The notes under the pieces are model-generated. The model had not been told where the DNA came from and made no database searches. It worked only from the letters and a program-made list of their open reading frames with translations. Both the position numbers and the translations under genes were made by a program. This document shows positions 1 through 7,315 of a stretch of 54,176 bases of DNA, piece by piece (the first letter of the stretch is position 1; every line of letters starts with the position of its first letter). The DNA comes from an uncultured Collinsella sp. (lineage in GTDB: Bacteria > Actinomycetota > Coriobacteriia > Coriobacteriales > Coriobacteriaceae), in assembly GCA_900546115.1 (NCBI GenBank), contig URBQ01000016.1, positions 1 to 54,176 on the forward strand. The letters are read 5' to 3'.

Positions 1-2
1 AG

Positions 3-458
3 ATCTTGGCAGACCATCCGGACGGCATACTGAAATGTAAATGGGGATGTCTGGGCATGGGAAGCTGCGTGACGGCCTGTAAGATGGACGCCATTCACAT
101 AAATGGTCTTGGGATTGCGGATGTGGACCGGGGCAAATGTGTGGGCTGCGGCCTGTGCGTGAAAGCCTGTCCACAGGGCCTGATACGCATTACCACGCCG
201 GAATATCCGATTTATCCGGCATGTATGAACCAGGATGTGGGAGCCCGGACAAGGAAGGATTGCTCGGCGGGCTGTATTGCCTGCGGCATCTGTGTAAAGA
301 ACTGTCCGGCGGATGCCGTCAGGATAGATAATAACCACGCGGTAATCGATGAAGCAAAGTGTATCGCCTGCGGTATGTGTGCAGTCAAATGTCCAAGAGG
401 AATCATATTGGATGCCGACGGCATTTTCACGGTAAAGGCGCAGAGGCAGGAGGAATAA
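3..458 (+). CDS. RnfB-like polyferredoxin, 5'-truncated by the window edge
   Basis: Carries about a dozen and a half cysteines in four ferredoxin-like clusters: an atypical first one (CKWGCLGMGSC then VTAC), then CVGCGLCVKACP, CIACGICVKNCP and CIACGMCAVKCP. This spacing matches the C-terminal half of RnfB, the ferredoxin-type subunit of the Rnf electron-transport complex; such ferredoxins also sit beside selenium-dependent xanthine dehydrogenases and probably hand electrons to or from them. The frame is open to the left edge. A TTG at 6 is a possible start, but RnfB proteins are normally longer with an N-terminal membrane anchor, so I read this as a fragment. It ends 1 nt before the hydroxylase ATG, so the two are probably co-transcribed. 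Codon use (GGA, ATA, AGA) differs from most of the window. Confidence 0.8.
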   Translation: MLADHPDGILKCKWGCLGMGSCVTACKMDAIHINGLGIADVDRGKCVGCGLCVKACPQGLIRITTPEYPIYPACMNQDVGARTRKDCSAGCIACGICVKNCPADAVRIDNNHAVIDEAKCIACGMCAVKCPRGIILDADGIFTVKAQRQEE

Positions 459-459
459 A

Positions 460-3237
460 ATGGGAGAGAGCTTTTGTTTTACAGTAAATGGAGTGGAACG
501 CTGCACCAGCGAGGACAAACCGCTTCTGCGCTATCTGAGGGATGACCTTCACCTTCATTCTGTCAAAGACGGGTGCAGCGAAGGCGCCTGCGGTACATGT
601 ACAATCGTAGTGGACGGAAAGGCCGTCAAGTCCTGTGTCCTGACCACCAGGCGGGCAGTGGGCAAAAACATCATTACCACGGAGGGATTAAGCGACGCGG
701 AAAAGGAAGCCTTTGTGTACGCCTTTGGAGCGATGGGATCCGTGCAGTGCGGATTCTGTACGCCGGGCATGGTGATGGCCGGAAAGGCGCTGATTGACCG
801 CGTTCCGGACCCCACTGAGGAGGAAATCAAGGTTGCGCTAAAGGGTAATATCTGCCGCTGTACAGGATATAAGAAGATTATCGAAGGCATCCAGCTGACG
901 GCGGCCATCCTGAGAGGTGACGCCCGGATTGAGGAGTCCCTGGAAAAGGGAGACGAGTACGGCGTGGGCAAGCGCGCCTTCCGTATCGACGTGCGCAAGA
1001 AGGTGCTCGGCGAGGGCAAGTACCCCGATGACATCGACGAGCTCGATCAGCCGGGCCTGACCTATGCCAGCGCCGTGCGCTCCAAGTATCCGCGCGCCCG
1101 TGTGCTTTCCATCGACACCTCCAAGGCCGAGGTCCTGCCCGGTGTGGTGGGCATCCTGCGCGCCGAGGATGTGCCGGTCAACCAGGTCGGCCACCTTATC
1201 CAGGATTGGGACGTCATGATCGCCCAGGGCGATATCACCCGCTGCGTGGGCGATGCCATTGTGCTGGTGGTTGCCGAGGACGAGGCGACGCTCGAGAAGG
1301 CCAAGAAGCTCGTAAAGATCGATTACGAGCCGCTGGAGCCCGTGCGTAACATTGTCGAGGCCAGGGCTGCCGACGCCCCGCGCCTGCACGACAGTTTCTT
1401 TGCCTTTGGCAACACGGTGGAGCTCAAGGACAACGTGTGCCAGAGCCGTCACGTGACGCGCGGCGACGCCGCCAAGGCGCTGGCAGAGAGCGCGTTCACC
1501 GTGACGCAGCGCTTTACCACGCCCTTTACCGAGCATGCCTTCTTGGAGCCCGAGTGCGCCGTCGCCTTCCCGTACAAGAACGGCGTCAAGGTGCAGTCGA
1601 CCGACCAGGGTGCCTACGATACGCGCAAAGAGTGCGCCCACATGTTTGGCTGGGATAGCGAACTCGAGCGTGTGGTCGTCGAGACCATGCTCGTGGGTGG
1701 CGGCTTTGGCGGTAAGGAGGACGTTTCGGTCCAGCACCTGGCCGCGCTTGCTGCCTATAAGCTCCAGCGTCCTGTGAAGTGCAAGCTCACGCGTGCCGAG
1801 TCGCTCGCGTTCCATCCCAAGCGCCATGCCATGGACGGCACCTTTACGCTGGGTTGCGACGCCGAAGGCAACTTTACCGGTCTGGACTGCGAGATCAACT
1901 TTGACACCGGCGCCTACGCGTCGCTGTGCGGCCCGGTGCTCGAGCGCGCCTGCACGCATGCCGTCGGCCCCTACAAGTACCAGAACACCGACATCCGCGG
2001 CTTTGGCTACTACACCAACAACCCGCCCGCCGGCGCGTACCGCGGCTTTGGCGTGTGCCAGTCCGAGTTTGCGCTCGAGAGCCTGATCGACCTGCTGGCC
2101 GAGAAGGTCGGTCTGGACCCGTGGGAGATTCGTTATAGAAACGCCATCGAGCCGGGCGAGGTTTTGCCCAACGGCCAGATTGCCGACTGCTCCACGGCGC
2201 TTAAGGAGACGCTGCTCGAGGTCAAAGATGCCTACTATGCGCATCCCGGACACGCCGGTATCGCCTGCGCCATGAAGAACGCCGGCGTGGGCGTGGGCCT
2301 GCCCGATGCCGGCCGCTGCAAGATTCGCGTCGAGAACGGCGTGGCCGTGGTCTATGCCGCCACGTCCGACATCGGCCAGGGCTGTAACACCGTCTTTTTG
2401 CAGGACGTTGCCGAGGCATGCGGTTTGCCGCTTCACTGCATTGCCAACGGCGAGTGCTCCACCGAGAAAGCTCCCGACTCCGGCACCACGTCTGGCTCGC
2501 GTCAGACGGTCGTGACCGGCGAGGCCGTGCGCGGCGCCGCCTTCCTGCTGCGCGATGCCATGGTCGGCATCGAGGCCGGCAAGCCCGCGCCCGATGCTCC
2601 CGTGAGCGCGCATGGCGACGGCGTCAAGATCGAGTACGACGACGGCCGCGCCTACCAGCTGCGCACACAGGAACTCGTCGCCGGCCAGGGTATGCATCCT
2701 CAGGATCCCACGGCCGCCATCAAGGCGCTCGAGGGATGCGAGTTTGGCTACGTGTATCTGGAGCCGACCGACAAACTGGGCGCCGACGTCCCCAATCCCA
2801 AGAGCCACATCTGCTACGGCTTTGCCACGCACGTGGTCATTCTGGACGATGACGGCCGCGTGAGCGAGGTCTATGCCGCGCACGATTCCGGCAAGGTGGT
2901 CAACCCCATCTCGATCCAAGGTCAGATTGAAGGCGGCGTGCTCATGGGTATGGGCTATGCGCTCACCGAGGACTGGCCGCTTAAGGACTGCGTACCCCAG
3001 GCAAGGTACGGCACGCTCGGGCTGTTCCGTGCGCCCGAGATTCCGGATATCCACGCCATCTACGTGGAGAAGGACGAACTGCTGCCCGTGGCATACGGCG
3101 GCAAGGGCATCGGCGAGATCGCAACGATCCCCACGGCGCCCGCCGTGCAGAATGCCTACCGCGCGTTTGACGGCAAGCTGCGTCCAAATCTGCCCATGGT
3201 GGATACGCCGTACAGCCGCGCTCGTCACCGCGGGTAG
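460..3237 (+). CDS. Molybdenum hydroxylase of the xanthine dehydrogenase family, [2Fe-2S] and Mo subunits fused
   Basis: A 925-aa fusion. Residues 1-75 are a plant-type [2Fe-2S] domain (CSEGACGTC from Cys39). Residues about 80-150 are the second [2Fe-2S] domain (CGFCTPG near Cys97, ICRCTG near 132). Residues about 175-920 are the two molybdopterin-binding domains, including GGGFGGKE, AYRGFG and GKGIGE. No FAD domain is present. This layout and the yqeB/yqeC/xdhC accessory genes elsewhere in the window fit the selenium-dependent molybdenum hydroxylases that oxidise purines such as xanthine; the selenium there is a labile ligand, not selenocysteine. The gene follows the ferredoxin by 1 nt with GGAGGAATAAA before the ATG. 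Codon use changes abruptly near nt 930-970, inside the second Fe-S/linker region, from Clostridia-like to Collinsella-like. The substrate is inferred. Confidence 0.9.
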   Translation: MGESFCFTVNGVERCTSEDKPLLRYLRDDLHLHSVKDGCSEGACGTCTIVVDGKAVKSCVLTTRRAVGKNIITTEGLSDAEKEAFVYAFGAMGSVQCGFCTPGMVMAGKALIDRVPDPTEEEIKVALKGNICRCTGYKKIIEGIQLTAAILRGDARIEESLEKGDEYGVGKRAFRIDVRKKVLGEGKYPDDIDELDQPGLTYASAVRSKYPRARVLSIDTSKAEVLPGVVGILRAEDVPVNQVGHLIQDWDVMIAQGDITRCVGDAIVLVVAEDEATLEKAKKLVKIDYEPLEPVRNIVEARAADAPRLHDSFFAFGNTVELKDNVCQSRHVTRGDAAKALAESAFTVTQRFTTPFTEHAFLEPECAVAFPYKNGVKVQSTDQGAYDTRKECAHMFGWDSELERVVVETMLVGGGFGGKEDVSVQHLAALAAYKLQRPVKCKLTRAESLAFHPKRHAMDGTFTLGCDAEGNFTGLDCEINFDTGAYASLCGPVLERACTHAVGPYKYQNTDIRGFGYYTNNPPAGAYRGFGVCQSEFALESLIDLLAEKVGLDPWEIRYRNAIEPGEVLPNGQIADCSTALKETLLEVKDAYYAHPGHAGIACAMKNAGVGVGLPDAGRCKIRVENGVAVVYAATSDIGQGCNTVFLQDVAEACGLPLHCIANGECSTEKAPDSGTTSGSRQTVVTGEAVRGAAFLLRDAMVGIEAGKPAPDAPVSAHGDGVKIEYDDGRAYQLRTQELVAGQGMHPQDPTAAIKALEGCEFGYVYLEPTDKLGADVPNPKSHICYGFATHVVILDDDGRVSEVYAAHDSGKVVNPISIQGQIEGGVLMGMGYALTEDWPLKDCVPQARYGTLGLFRAPEIPDIHAIYVEKDELLPVAYGGKGIGEIATIPTAPAVQNAYRAFDGKLRPNLPMVDTPYSRARHRG

Positions 3238-3306
3238 GGTAGAACGCGGACGCCCATTGCTGACGGGCTGTTCGCGCTCAACATCAACTGTATATGCTGC
3301 GCCTTT

Positions 3307-3342
3307 GGCCCCAGCTCCATCGCGAGCCGGGGCCTTTTGTTT
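3307..3342 (+). terminator. Intrinsic terminator after the hydroxylase gene
   Basis: GGCCCC (3307-3312) pairs with GGGGCC (3329-3334), followed at once by TTTTGTTT. It lies 70 nt after the hydroxylase stop codon. Confidence 0.8.
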
Positions 3343-3347
3343 GGAGT

Positions 3348-3620
3348 GGAGGCAGCATCCCGGAATTGGCGCTCAGAACGGGATGCGCTTTCCGGTTGGA
3401 GCTTCAAACGGAAAGTGCATCCCGGAATCCGCGCCTGGAATGGGACACACTTTCCGGTTGTCGTTCACTTGGAAACTGCATCCCAGTTTGAGCGTTCATT
3501 CTGGGACACGCTTTCCGTTAGGCCTACCATCCGGAAAGTGCATCCCGTTTTGAGCGTCCAGACTGGGACGCGCTTTCCGCCAGCGTGGCTGCTGGGAAAG
3601 CATGTCCCAGATTGGCAAGA
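3348..3620. repeat. Palindromic repeat array 1: four ~62-bp hairpin units plus a partial fifth
   Basis: Units begin at 3348, 3410, 3471, 3533 and about 3594, a 61-62 bp period. Each unit is a 14-nt left arm close to GGAAAGTGCATCCC, an 18-nt loop, a 14-nt right arm close to GGGATGCGCTTTCC, and a 15-16 nt linker. The arms are inverted complements (with G-T pairs), so every unit can form a hairpin on either strand. The fifth unit lacks its right arm. Loops and linkers vary but are related, so this is not CRISPR. Nothing in it looks coding. A sister array lies at 4867-5134. I do not recognise the family. Confidence 0.85.
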
Positions 3621-3651
3621 TGCGACGCAGCGAGTCGCCGTTCAGCGGCCC

Positions 3652-4650
3652 CTACAGCTCCACGTCGTTAAGCCATGCTGGCAGAGCGGTCTGGCGGATG
3701 CCTGCCGTCTGCAGCTTTTTCGCGAGCATGCCTGCCGAACGGACTTCGATCATGGTAAAGCGGATGAGCGGATGGCCGTAGAGCGATAGGTGCGCCTCGC
3801 GCTGTCGTTCGGCAACGAGCGCCTCGGCGGTGGTGCGTCCGGCCAGCATGGTCTGGTCGGTATATTTGATGAGCCCGTCGAGCTCGCCCAGCGTGAGTTC
3901 CCGCGCCTGGCGCTCCCAGGCAAAGTCCGTTCGTATGGGCTTGGCCGAATCGAAGGGGTCCGTCAGCTCGTATTGAAGCCAGTCGGGCGCAAAGCCCGTC
4001 TCGATCATGACGGCTCGGGCGACCGATTCCCCGCCGCTCTCGGCGCGGGCGTCGGCATATCGAAGCGTTGTGAGGGCGGTGCGAATCGCGTGACCATTGC
4101 GGGCAGTCGCTCGTTGCTCAACGGCCTCCATCAGCTGTTCCGGCGCAAGGCCGAGCTTTGAGATCGCCGAATCGGCAATGGGCATGCCGTCGGCAAAACC
4201 AGTTTGCAGCAGGCAATCTGTGGCCGTTTGGATGGGCGGCGTTACCGATACGCCGGCTCTGCGTATTGCTCCGGCCGGCTCAATCTGGTGTCGCTGAATA
4301 TGTGCGCCCGGACGAGCCGACGGCTTTGTCGAGCTGCAAACATGCACGACGTTCAGGTGTCGCCACGAGACCTCGAGCCCCAGCAGGCAAGCTGCCGAAA
4401 ACGAGCAGAACGTCCAATCGGGATGGATGATCGCAAGGGCGCGGATAATCTCGCAATGGCGTTGCGCTCGGTTGAGTTCATCCCAGCGCGTTTTTCGCGC
4501 AAACAACCCCGGCATGGGCGAGACAACCGTGCCGCCGGTGCGCCGAAGGAGCGCTTTTCGGATCGCGGTGCTCGGGGGAATCAGACAGCGCCCCTCTTGT
4601 TCGGCTTGAGTGAGCAGTTGGTCGATGAGCTGGTCATTGCAATGGGTCAT
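3652..4650 (-). CDS. AbiEi-like winged-helix protein with a Vsr/DUF559-like C-terminus
   Basis: 332 aa. The N-terminal ~100 residues resemble the winged-helix and linker of the type IV toxin-antitoxin antitoxin AbiEi family (GGTVVSPMPGLFARK, then FCSFSAACLLGL). The C-terminal ~100 residues have the pattern of small Vsr/DUF559-like nuclease folds (DFAWERQARELTLGELDG, then GHPLIRFTMIEV). Actinobacteria carry many stand-alone proteins with this architecture; their role is mostly unknown. The start is set by AAGGAGG ten nt ahead of the ATG. No AbiEii nucleotidyltransferase-toxin partner is adjacent. The gene sits alone between two 62-bp palindromic arrays, its stop ~30 nt from array 1. Antitoxin or nuclease activity is inference from family resemblance. 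Confidence 0.6.
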   Translation of the reverse strand: MTHCNDQLIDQLLTQAEQEGRCLIPPSTAIRKALLRRTGGTVVSPMPGLFARKTRWDELNRAQRHCEIIRALAIIHPDWTFCSFSAACLLGLEVSWRHLNVVHVCSSTKPSARPGAHIQRHQIEPAGAIRRAGVSVTPPIQTATDCLLQTGFADGMPIADSAISKLGLAPEQLMEAVEQRATARNGHAIRTALTTLRYADARAESGGESVARAVMIETGFAPDWLQYELTDPFDSAKPIRTDFAWERQARELTLGELDGLIKYTDQTMLAGRTTAEALVAERQREAHLSLYGHPLIRFTMIEVRSAGMLAKKLQTAGIRQTALPAWLNDVEL

Positions 4651-4866
4651 GAGCTACCGCCTCCTTTTTGGTAGCAAAAACGTATCAGCTGGAACTTGCC
4701 GCTCAGCTGACCAAAATCTAACCATGCAGGTAGATGACCTGCTTTTGGCGACATATTTCTTGTTTGAATCGGTGGGCGGTAATCGGCGACCGTGAACGGT
4801 GGCTGGATATGAAGTCTTGGTAAGTTTCGGGACGTGTACTTTTTCGAAAAACGGTAGTCTCTCCGC

Positions 4867-5134
4867 GGAAAGTGCATCCCAGAATTAAGCCTCGGAACGG
4901 GATGCATTTTCCAGTAGATGCTTCAGTGGAAAGTTCATCCCAGAATTCAGGCTCAGAACGGGACGCGCTTTCCGGATGGCATGCTTGGCGGAAACTACGA
5001 CCCAGTATTTGGCTCCAGAACGGGATACATTTTCCGGAACGGTCCCCAAACGGAAACTGCGTCCCGGATTCGACGTTCAGAACGGGATGCCGTTTCCGGT
5101 TGAGGCCTCGAGCGGAAAGCGCATCCCATAATCC
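4867..5134. repeat. Palindromic repeat array 2: four ~62-bp hairpin units plus a partial fifth
   Basis: Units begin at 4867, 4928, 4990, 5052 and 5114 with the same 61-62 bp period, arms and 18-nt loops as the array at 3348. The consensus left arm is GGAAAGTGCATCCC and the right arm GGGATGCGCTTTCC. Loops often end in CAGAAC. Again the last unit keeps only its left arm. Both arrays have the same orientation and the same 4.5-unit length, on either side of the AbiEi-like gene. The remaining part of 4651-5264 holds no gene that I can support. Confidence 0.85.
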
Positions 5135-5192
5135 CCAATGGCACCGCAGCGCATTTCGTGTCCGCGCGGGCGTCTGCGCCGGTCGTCGAATG

Positions 5193-5229
5193 ACGTTATA
5201 GCTGGCTATATTATAGGTAGCTATAACGT
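5193..5229. promoter_or_regulatory. AT-rich perfect palindrome upstream of the ATPase remnant
   Basis: ACGTTATAGCT (5193-5203) and AGCTATAACGT (5219-5229) are perfect 11-bp inverted arms around a 15-nt AT-rich centre. It lies 36 nt before the remaining ATPase reading frame. It could be an operator or a leftover of the lost 5' region. Confidence 0.5.
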
Positions 5230-5264
5230 TCGACCCTCCGACAACCCTTGGCCTTTGGCGGGAC

Positions 5265-5752
5265 ATGAGTCGCGAAGACGCTGCGGTTTGCCATGGCATG
5301 ATGGGCGGCATTCCCGCATATATCGAGAAATCCGATCCTGTCGCACCGCTCAAGGACAACATCAAACGTCTTTTTCTTACTCCTACGGGCTATCTCTTTG
5401 AGGAGCCGAGCAACCTGCTGTTGCAAGAGTGTCGCAATCCCGAGCAATATGATGCGACCGTGCAAGCAATTGCTCAGGGGCGCTCGAAGATCTCGGAGAT
5501 TACGAGCTCTACGGGAATCCCCGCGAGCAACGTAAAGACGATGACGAGGGCGCTGCGCTGTTTGCGGAGTGCAAATGGCGCAATGAGCCCGTGGGCGAAG
5601 ACGTGCTGCAAAAGCCCGTGCACCGAAGCGAACTCTTTAGACGGCAGCGAAAAAGCTATGCACTCTTCTCAAAACGTGGCTTTACGCAGGGATGTCGGGA
5701 TGCCGCGGAGAGTAGGGGAGACGTCAAGCTGATCTCGTTTGCCGAGATGTGA
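5265..5752 (+). pseudogene. Remnant of an archaeal-type AAA ATPase (DUF234 C-terminal family)
   Basis: The first frame (5265 to about 5540) encodes GGIPAYIEK, then a segment ending in a winged-helix start (EITSSTGIPASNVK), as in the middle of archaeal-type ATPases with a DUF234 C-terminus. From about 5537 the homology continues in another frame with LFAECKWRNEPVGED, then YALFSKRGFT and LISFAEM, the typical nuclease-like end of this family, to a stop at 5750-5752. The N-terminal P-loop half is missing, and ~100 residues between the winged helix and the nuclease-like end are deleted. The gene is therefore truncated, internally deleted and frameshifted. An unrelated, intact ATPase lies at 22312. 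Confidence 0.75.
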
Positions 5753-5795
5753 GGGCGCAGCGGCGGTTGCCGAGGCCTCGTTACCGAAAATCCAT

Positions 5796-5824
5796 TTGTT
5801 AAACCCAACGTCCGTGGCTAGAAT
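5796..5824 (+). promoter_or_regulatory. Sigma-70-type promoter of a candidate small RNA
   Basis: TTGTTA (5796-5801) and TAGAAT (5819-5824) are separated by exactly 17 bp. The expected transcription start is about 5831. No credible gene follows before a terminator at 6003-6047. Confidence 0.5.
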
Positions 5825-5830
5825 AAGGTC

Positions 5831-6047
5831 GACGGCAGCCCAAGTGGTGGAAAGCTGGGCAGCGCCGTTGCTTGGTCAAGGGGTCAAAGCCTTAATTGTA
5901 GCGACTTGTTATGCTTCGAACGCCGCTTGAGTGCCTCGGAAAGCCCGACAAACGCTGTGAAAAGCGAGATCAAAGCAAGCAAGAGCTCTGTGAGCTCTGA
6001 TGGGCCCGGGATGACCGCTGATTCAAGTCACCGGGCCTTAATTTTTC
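5831..6047 (+). ncRNA. Candidate ~215-nt structured small RNA
   Basis: The interval is bounded by a 17-bp-spaced promoter and an intrinsic terminator, with no credible reading frame. Internal pairings include a 7-bp long-range stem of TTGCTTG (about 5869) with CAAGCAA (about 5977), short hairpins such as CGCT/AGCG, and a GAGCTC repeat just before the terminator. The length is in the range of 6S RNA, but I cannot fold it into the 6S long-rod shape with confidence and it does not match tmRNA, SRP RNA or RNase P. The surrounding 5753-6208 stretch otherwise holds only a dubious 63-codon frame. Confidence 0.35.
6003..6047 (+). terminator. Intrinsic terminator of the candidate small RNA
   Basis: GGCCCGG (6003-6009) pairs with CCGGGCC (6031-6037), extended inside by TGAC/GTCA, and is followed by TTAATTTTTC. 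No gene ends immediately upstream, so it most likely ends a non-coding transcript. Confidence 0.7.
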
Positions 6048-6208
6048 ATGCATTTGAATAGAGCGGGCGACTCTCTTGGGGTCGTCTGCATGGCGTACGC
6101 CTGGCGCATAGCATTGCGTCCCGCTTTCATGTCCGCGCGGGCGCCTATCCTTACGGCAATGTAGCCGTTTATGTAGCAAGCGGCAGTTGGCGGAGAAAGG
6201 CCCTAACC

Positions 6209-6943
6209 GTGTCAGCTGAAAAGATGCCGGGTGTCTCGGCTATCGATACGACGAACTTTGCGCGCCAGATCGTGCTGGACTTTGAGTTTGCGCCGGTGCC
6301 AAAGCAGCGTCAGCGCCGTGGACTGTGCAATGAGATTATCGAGGCCGGCGCCGTCAAGCTCGATTACCACGGCAACGTTATGGGCGAGTTCTCGCAGTTT
6401 GTACAGACGGAATTTACCGAAGGCGTTGCGTTCCCCGTCCGCGAGCTCACAGGGATATCGGCCGTGGGCACCGCGATGGCCGATCCGCTCTACATGGTGA
6501 TCAAAAGGCTCAGCGATTTGATCGGGCGCTACTCCGCCCAGGTGGTCTGTTGGAGCGGGGCGGATCGTCGACAGCTTTTGATCGAGTGCCAAGCAAAGCA
6601 CGTCGATCTTTCCGCATTTCCTACGGACTGGGCCGACCTGCAGGCGTTTTACACCTCGATCATGGACATGAGCAGCCACGGGTGCGTCTCTTTGAGTGAC
6701 GCAGCGACGTGGTTTGGCATCGAGTTCGACGAGTCGACAGGCCACGCCCACAGCGCCCTCGCCGATGCGCGCGTGACCGCCAAATTGCTCAAGCAGGTGA
6801 TGGATGGGGACTATCACGTGAGTCCATGCGCCCAGGAGGTCCGCCAGCGATGGGGGATGGGCGAGCGAGCCCAGACGCGCCTCTCCAGCAAGTGCCCCGA
6901 ACTGGGCGACCTGCTGCTAAAGCTGAAGGCGGAGGGGAGGTAG
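6209..6943 (+). CDS. DnaQ-like DEDDh 3'-5' exonuclease
   Basis: 244 aa, a stand-alone exonuclease domain of the DnaQ superfamily. Visible motifs: Exo I VLDFEFAPV with the D-x-E pair near residues 24-26, an Exo II region ending in CWSGADRRQL, and Exo III HSALADARVTAKLL with the histidine and aspartate of the DEDDh class. Such proteins remove nucleotides from DNA or RNA 3' ends; relatives include proofreading subunits, RNase T and exonucleases linked with CRISPR adaptation. The GTG at 6209 has AAAGG upstream; ATG 6224 is an alternative. It lies at the edge of the defence-rich segment, but nothing ties it to one system. Confidence 0.8.
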   Translation: MSAEKMPGVSAIDTTNFARQIVLDFEFAPVPKQRQRRGLCNEIIEAGAVKLDYHGNVMGEFSQFVQTEFTEGVAFPVRELTGISAVGTAMADPLYMVIKRLSDLIGRYSAQVVCWSGADRRQLLIECQAKHVDLSAFPTDWADLQAFYTSIMDMSSHGCVSLSDAATWFGIEFDESTGHAHSALADARVTAKLLKQVMDGDYHVSPCAQEVRQRWGMGERAQTRLSSKCPELGDLLLKLKAEGR

Positions 6944-7005
6944 GTGGCTCATTTGGGGACAAACAGAAGGAATGGTTGCGCGAAGGATTCTAGGATCAGC
7001 AGCAG

Positions 7006-7277
7006 ATGGCTGTGTTTGGGATCCTACTCAAGGACACGCCGACACCCGCTGAGACCAAGCAGGTCAAGAGCGTGGACATCGAGATGACTTCTACTATCGG
7101 AGAACGGCTTGCTAACATGATTCGCTGGATGGGCAGGCATAGACCCGTGACGCTGCGCGCGTTATCGTGCACAATGAGGCATACAGGCTGCCAGAGGCGA
7201 ACTGTCCCGACGAGGTTCTTAGCAACTGCATCATCGAGATTATTGAGTACTTCTACGAGAGGGATTTGGCAGCGTAG
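7006..7277 (+). pseudogene. Small accessory gene interrupted by a frameshift, upstream of the large membrane protein
   Basis: One frame starts at ATG 7006 (MAVFGILLKDTPTPAET) and looks protein-like up to about residue 45 (ERLANMIRWMGRH). After about nt 7140 the protein-like signal moves to another frame, which reads DAARVIVHNEAYRLPE, then EVLSNCIIEIIEYFYERD, and stops at 7275-7277. Joined, it would be a ~90-aa acidic helical protein ending 38 nt before the 7316 gene. I do not recognise the family. A sequencing error or a real inactivating indel would both explain it. Confidence 0.5.
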
Positions 7278-7315
7278 AGCAATCTAATTTTACGCATTTG
7301 CAGGAGGAAGCCGGT

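Noticed and set aside
838..3228. 796-codon minus-strand open frame
   Set aside because: It mirrors the hydroxylase gene. GC-rich codon bias leaves antisense frames open; the plus strand has clear domains.
460..3237. Selenocysteine in the hydroxylase
   Set aside because: There is no in-frame TGA. In this enzyme type selenium is a labile cofactor, not selenocysteine.
3348..5134. CRISPR array
   Set aside because: The repeats are self-complementary throughout, the would-be spacers are related to each other and only 15-18 nt long, and no cas genes are present.
5739..5930. 63-codon plus-strand frame
   Set aside because: It overlaps the end of the ATPase remnant and the small-RNA promoter and has no recognisable features.
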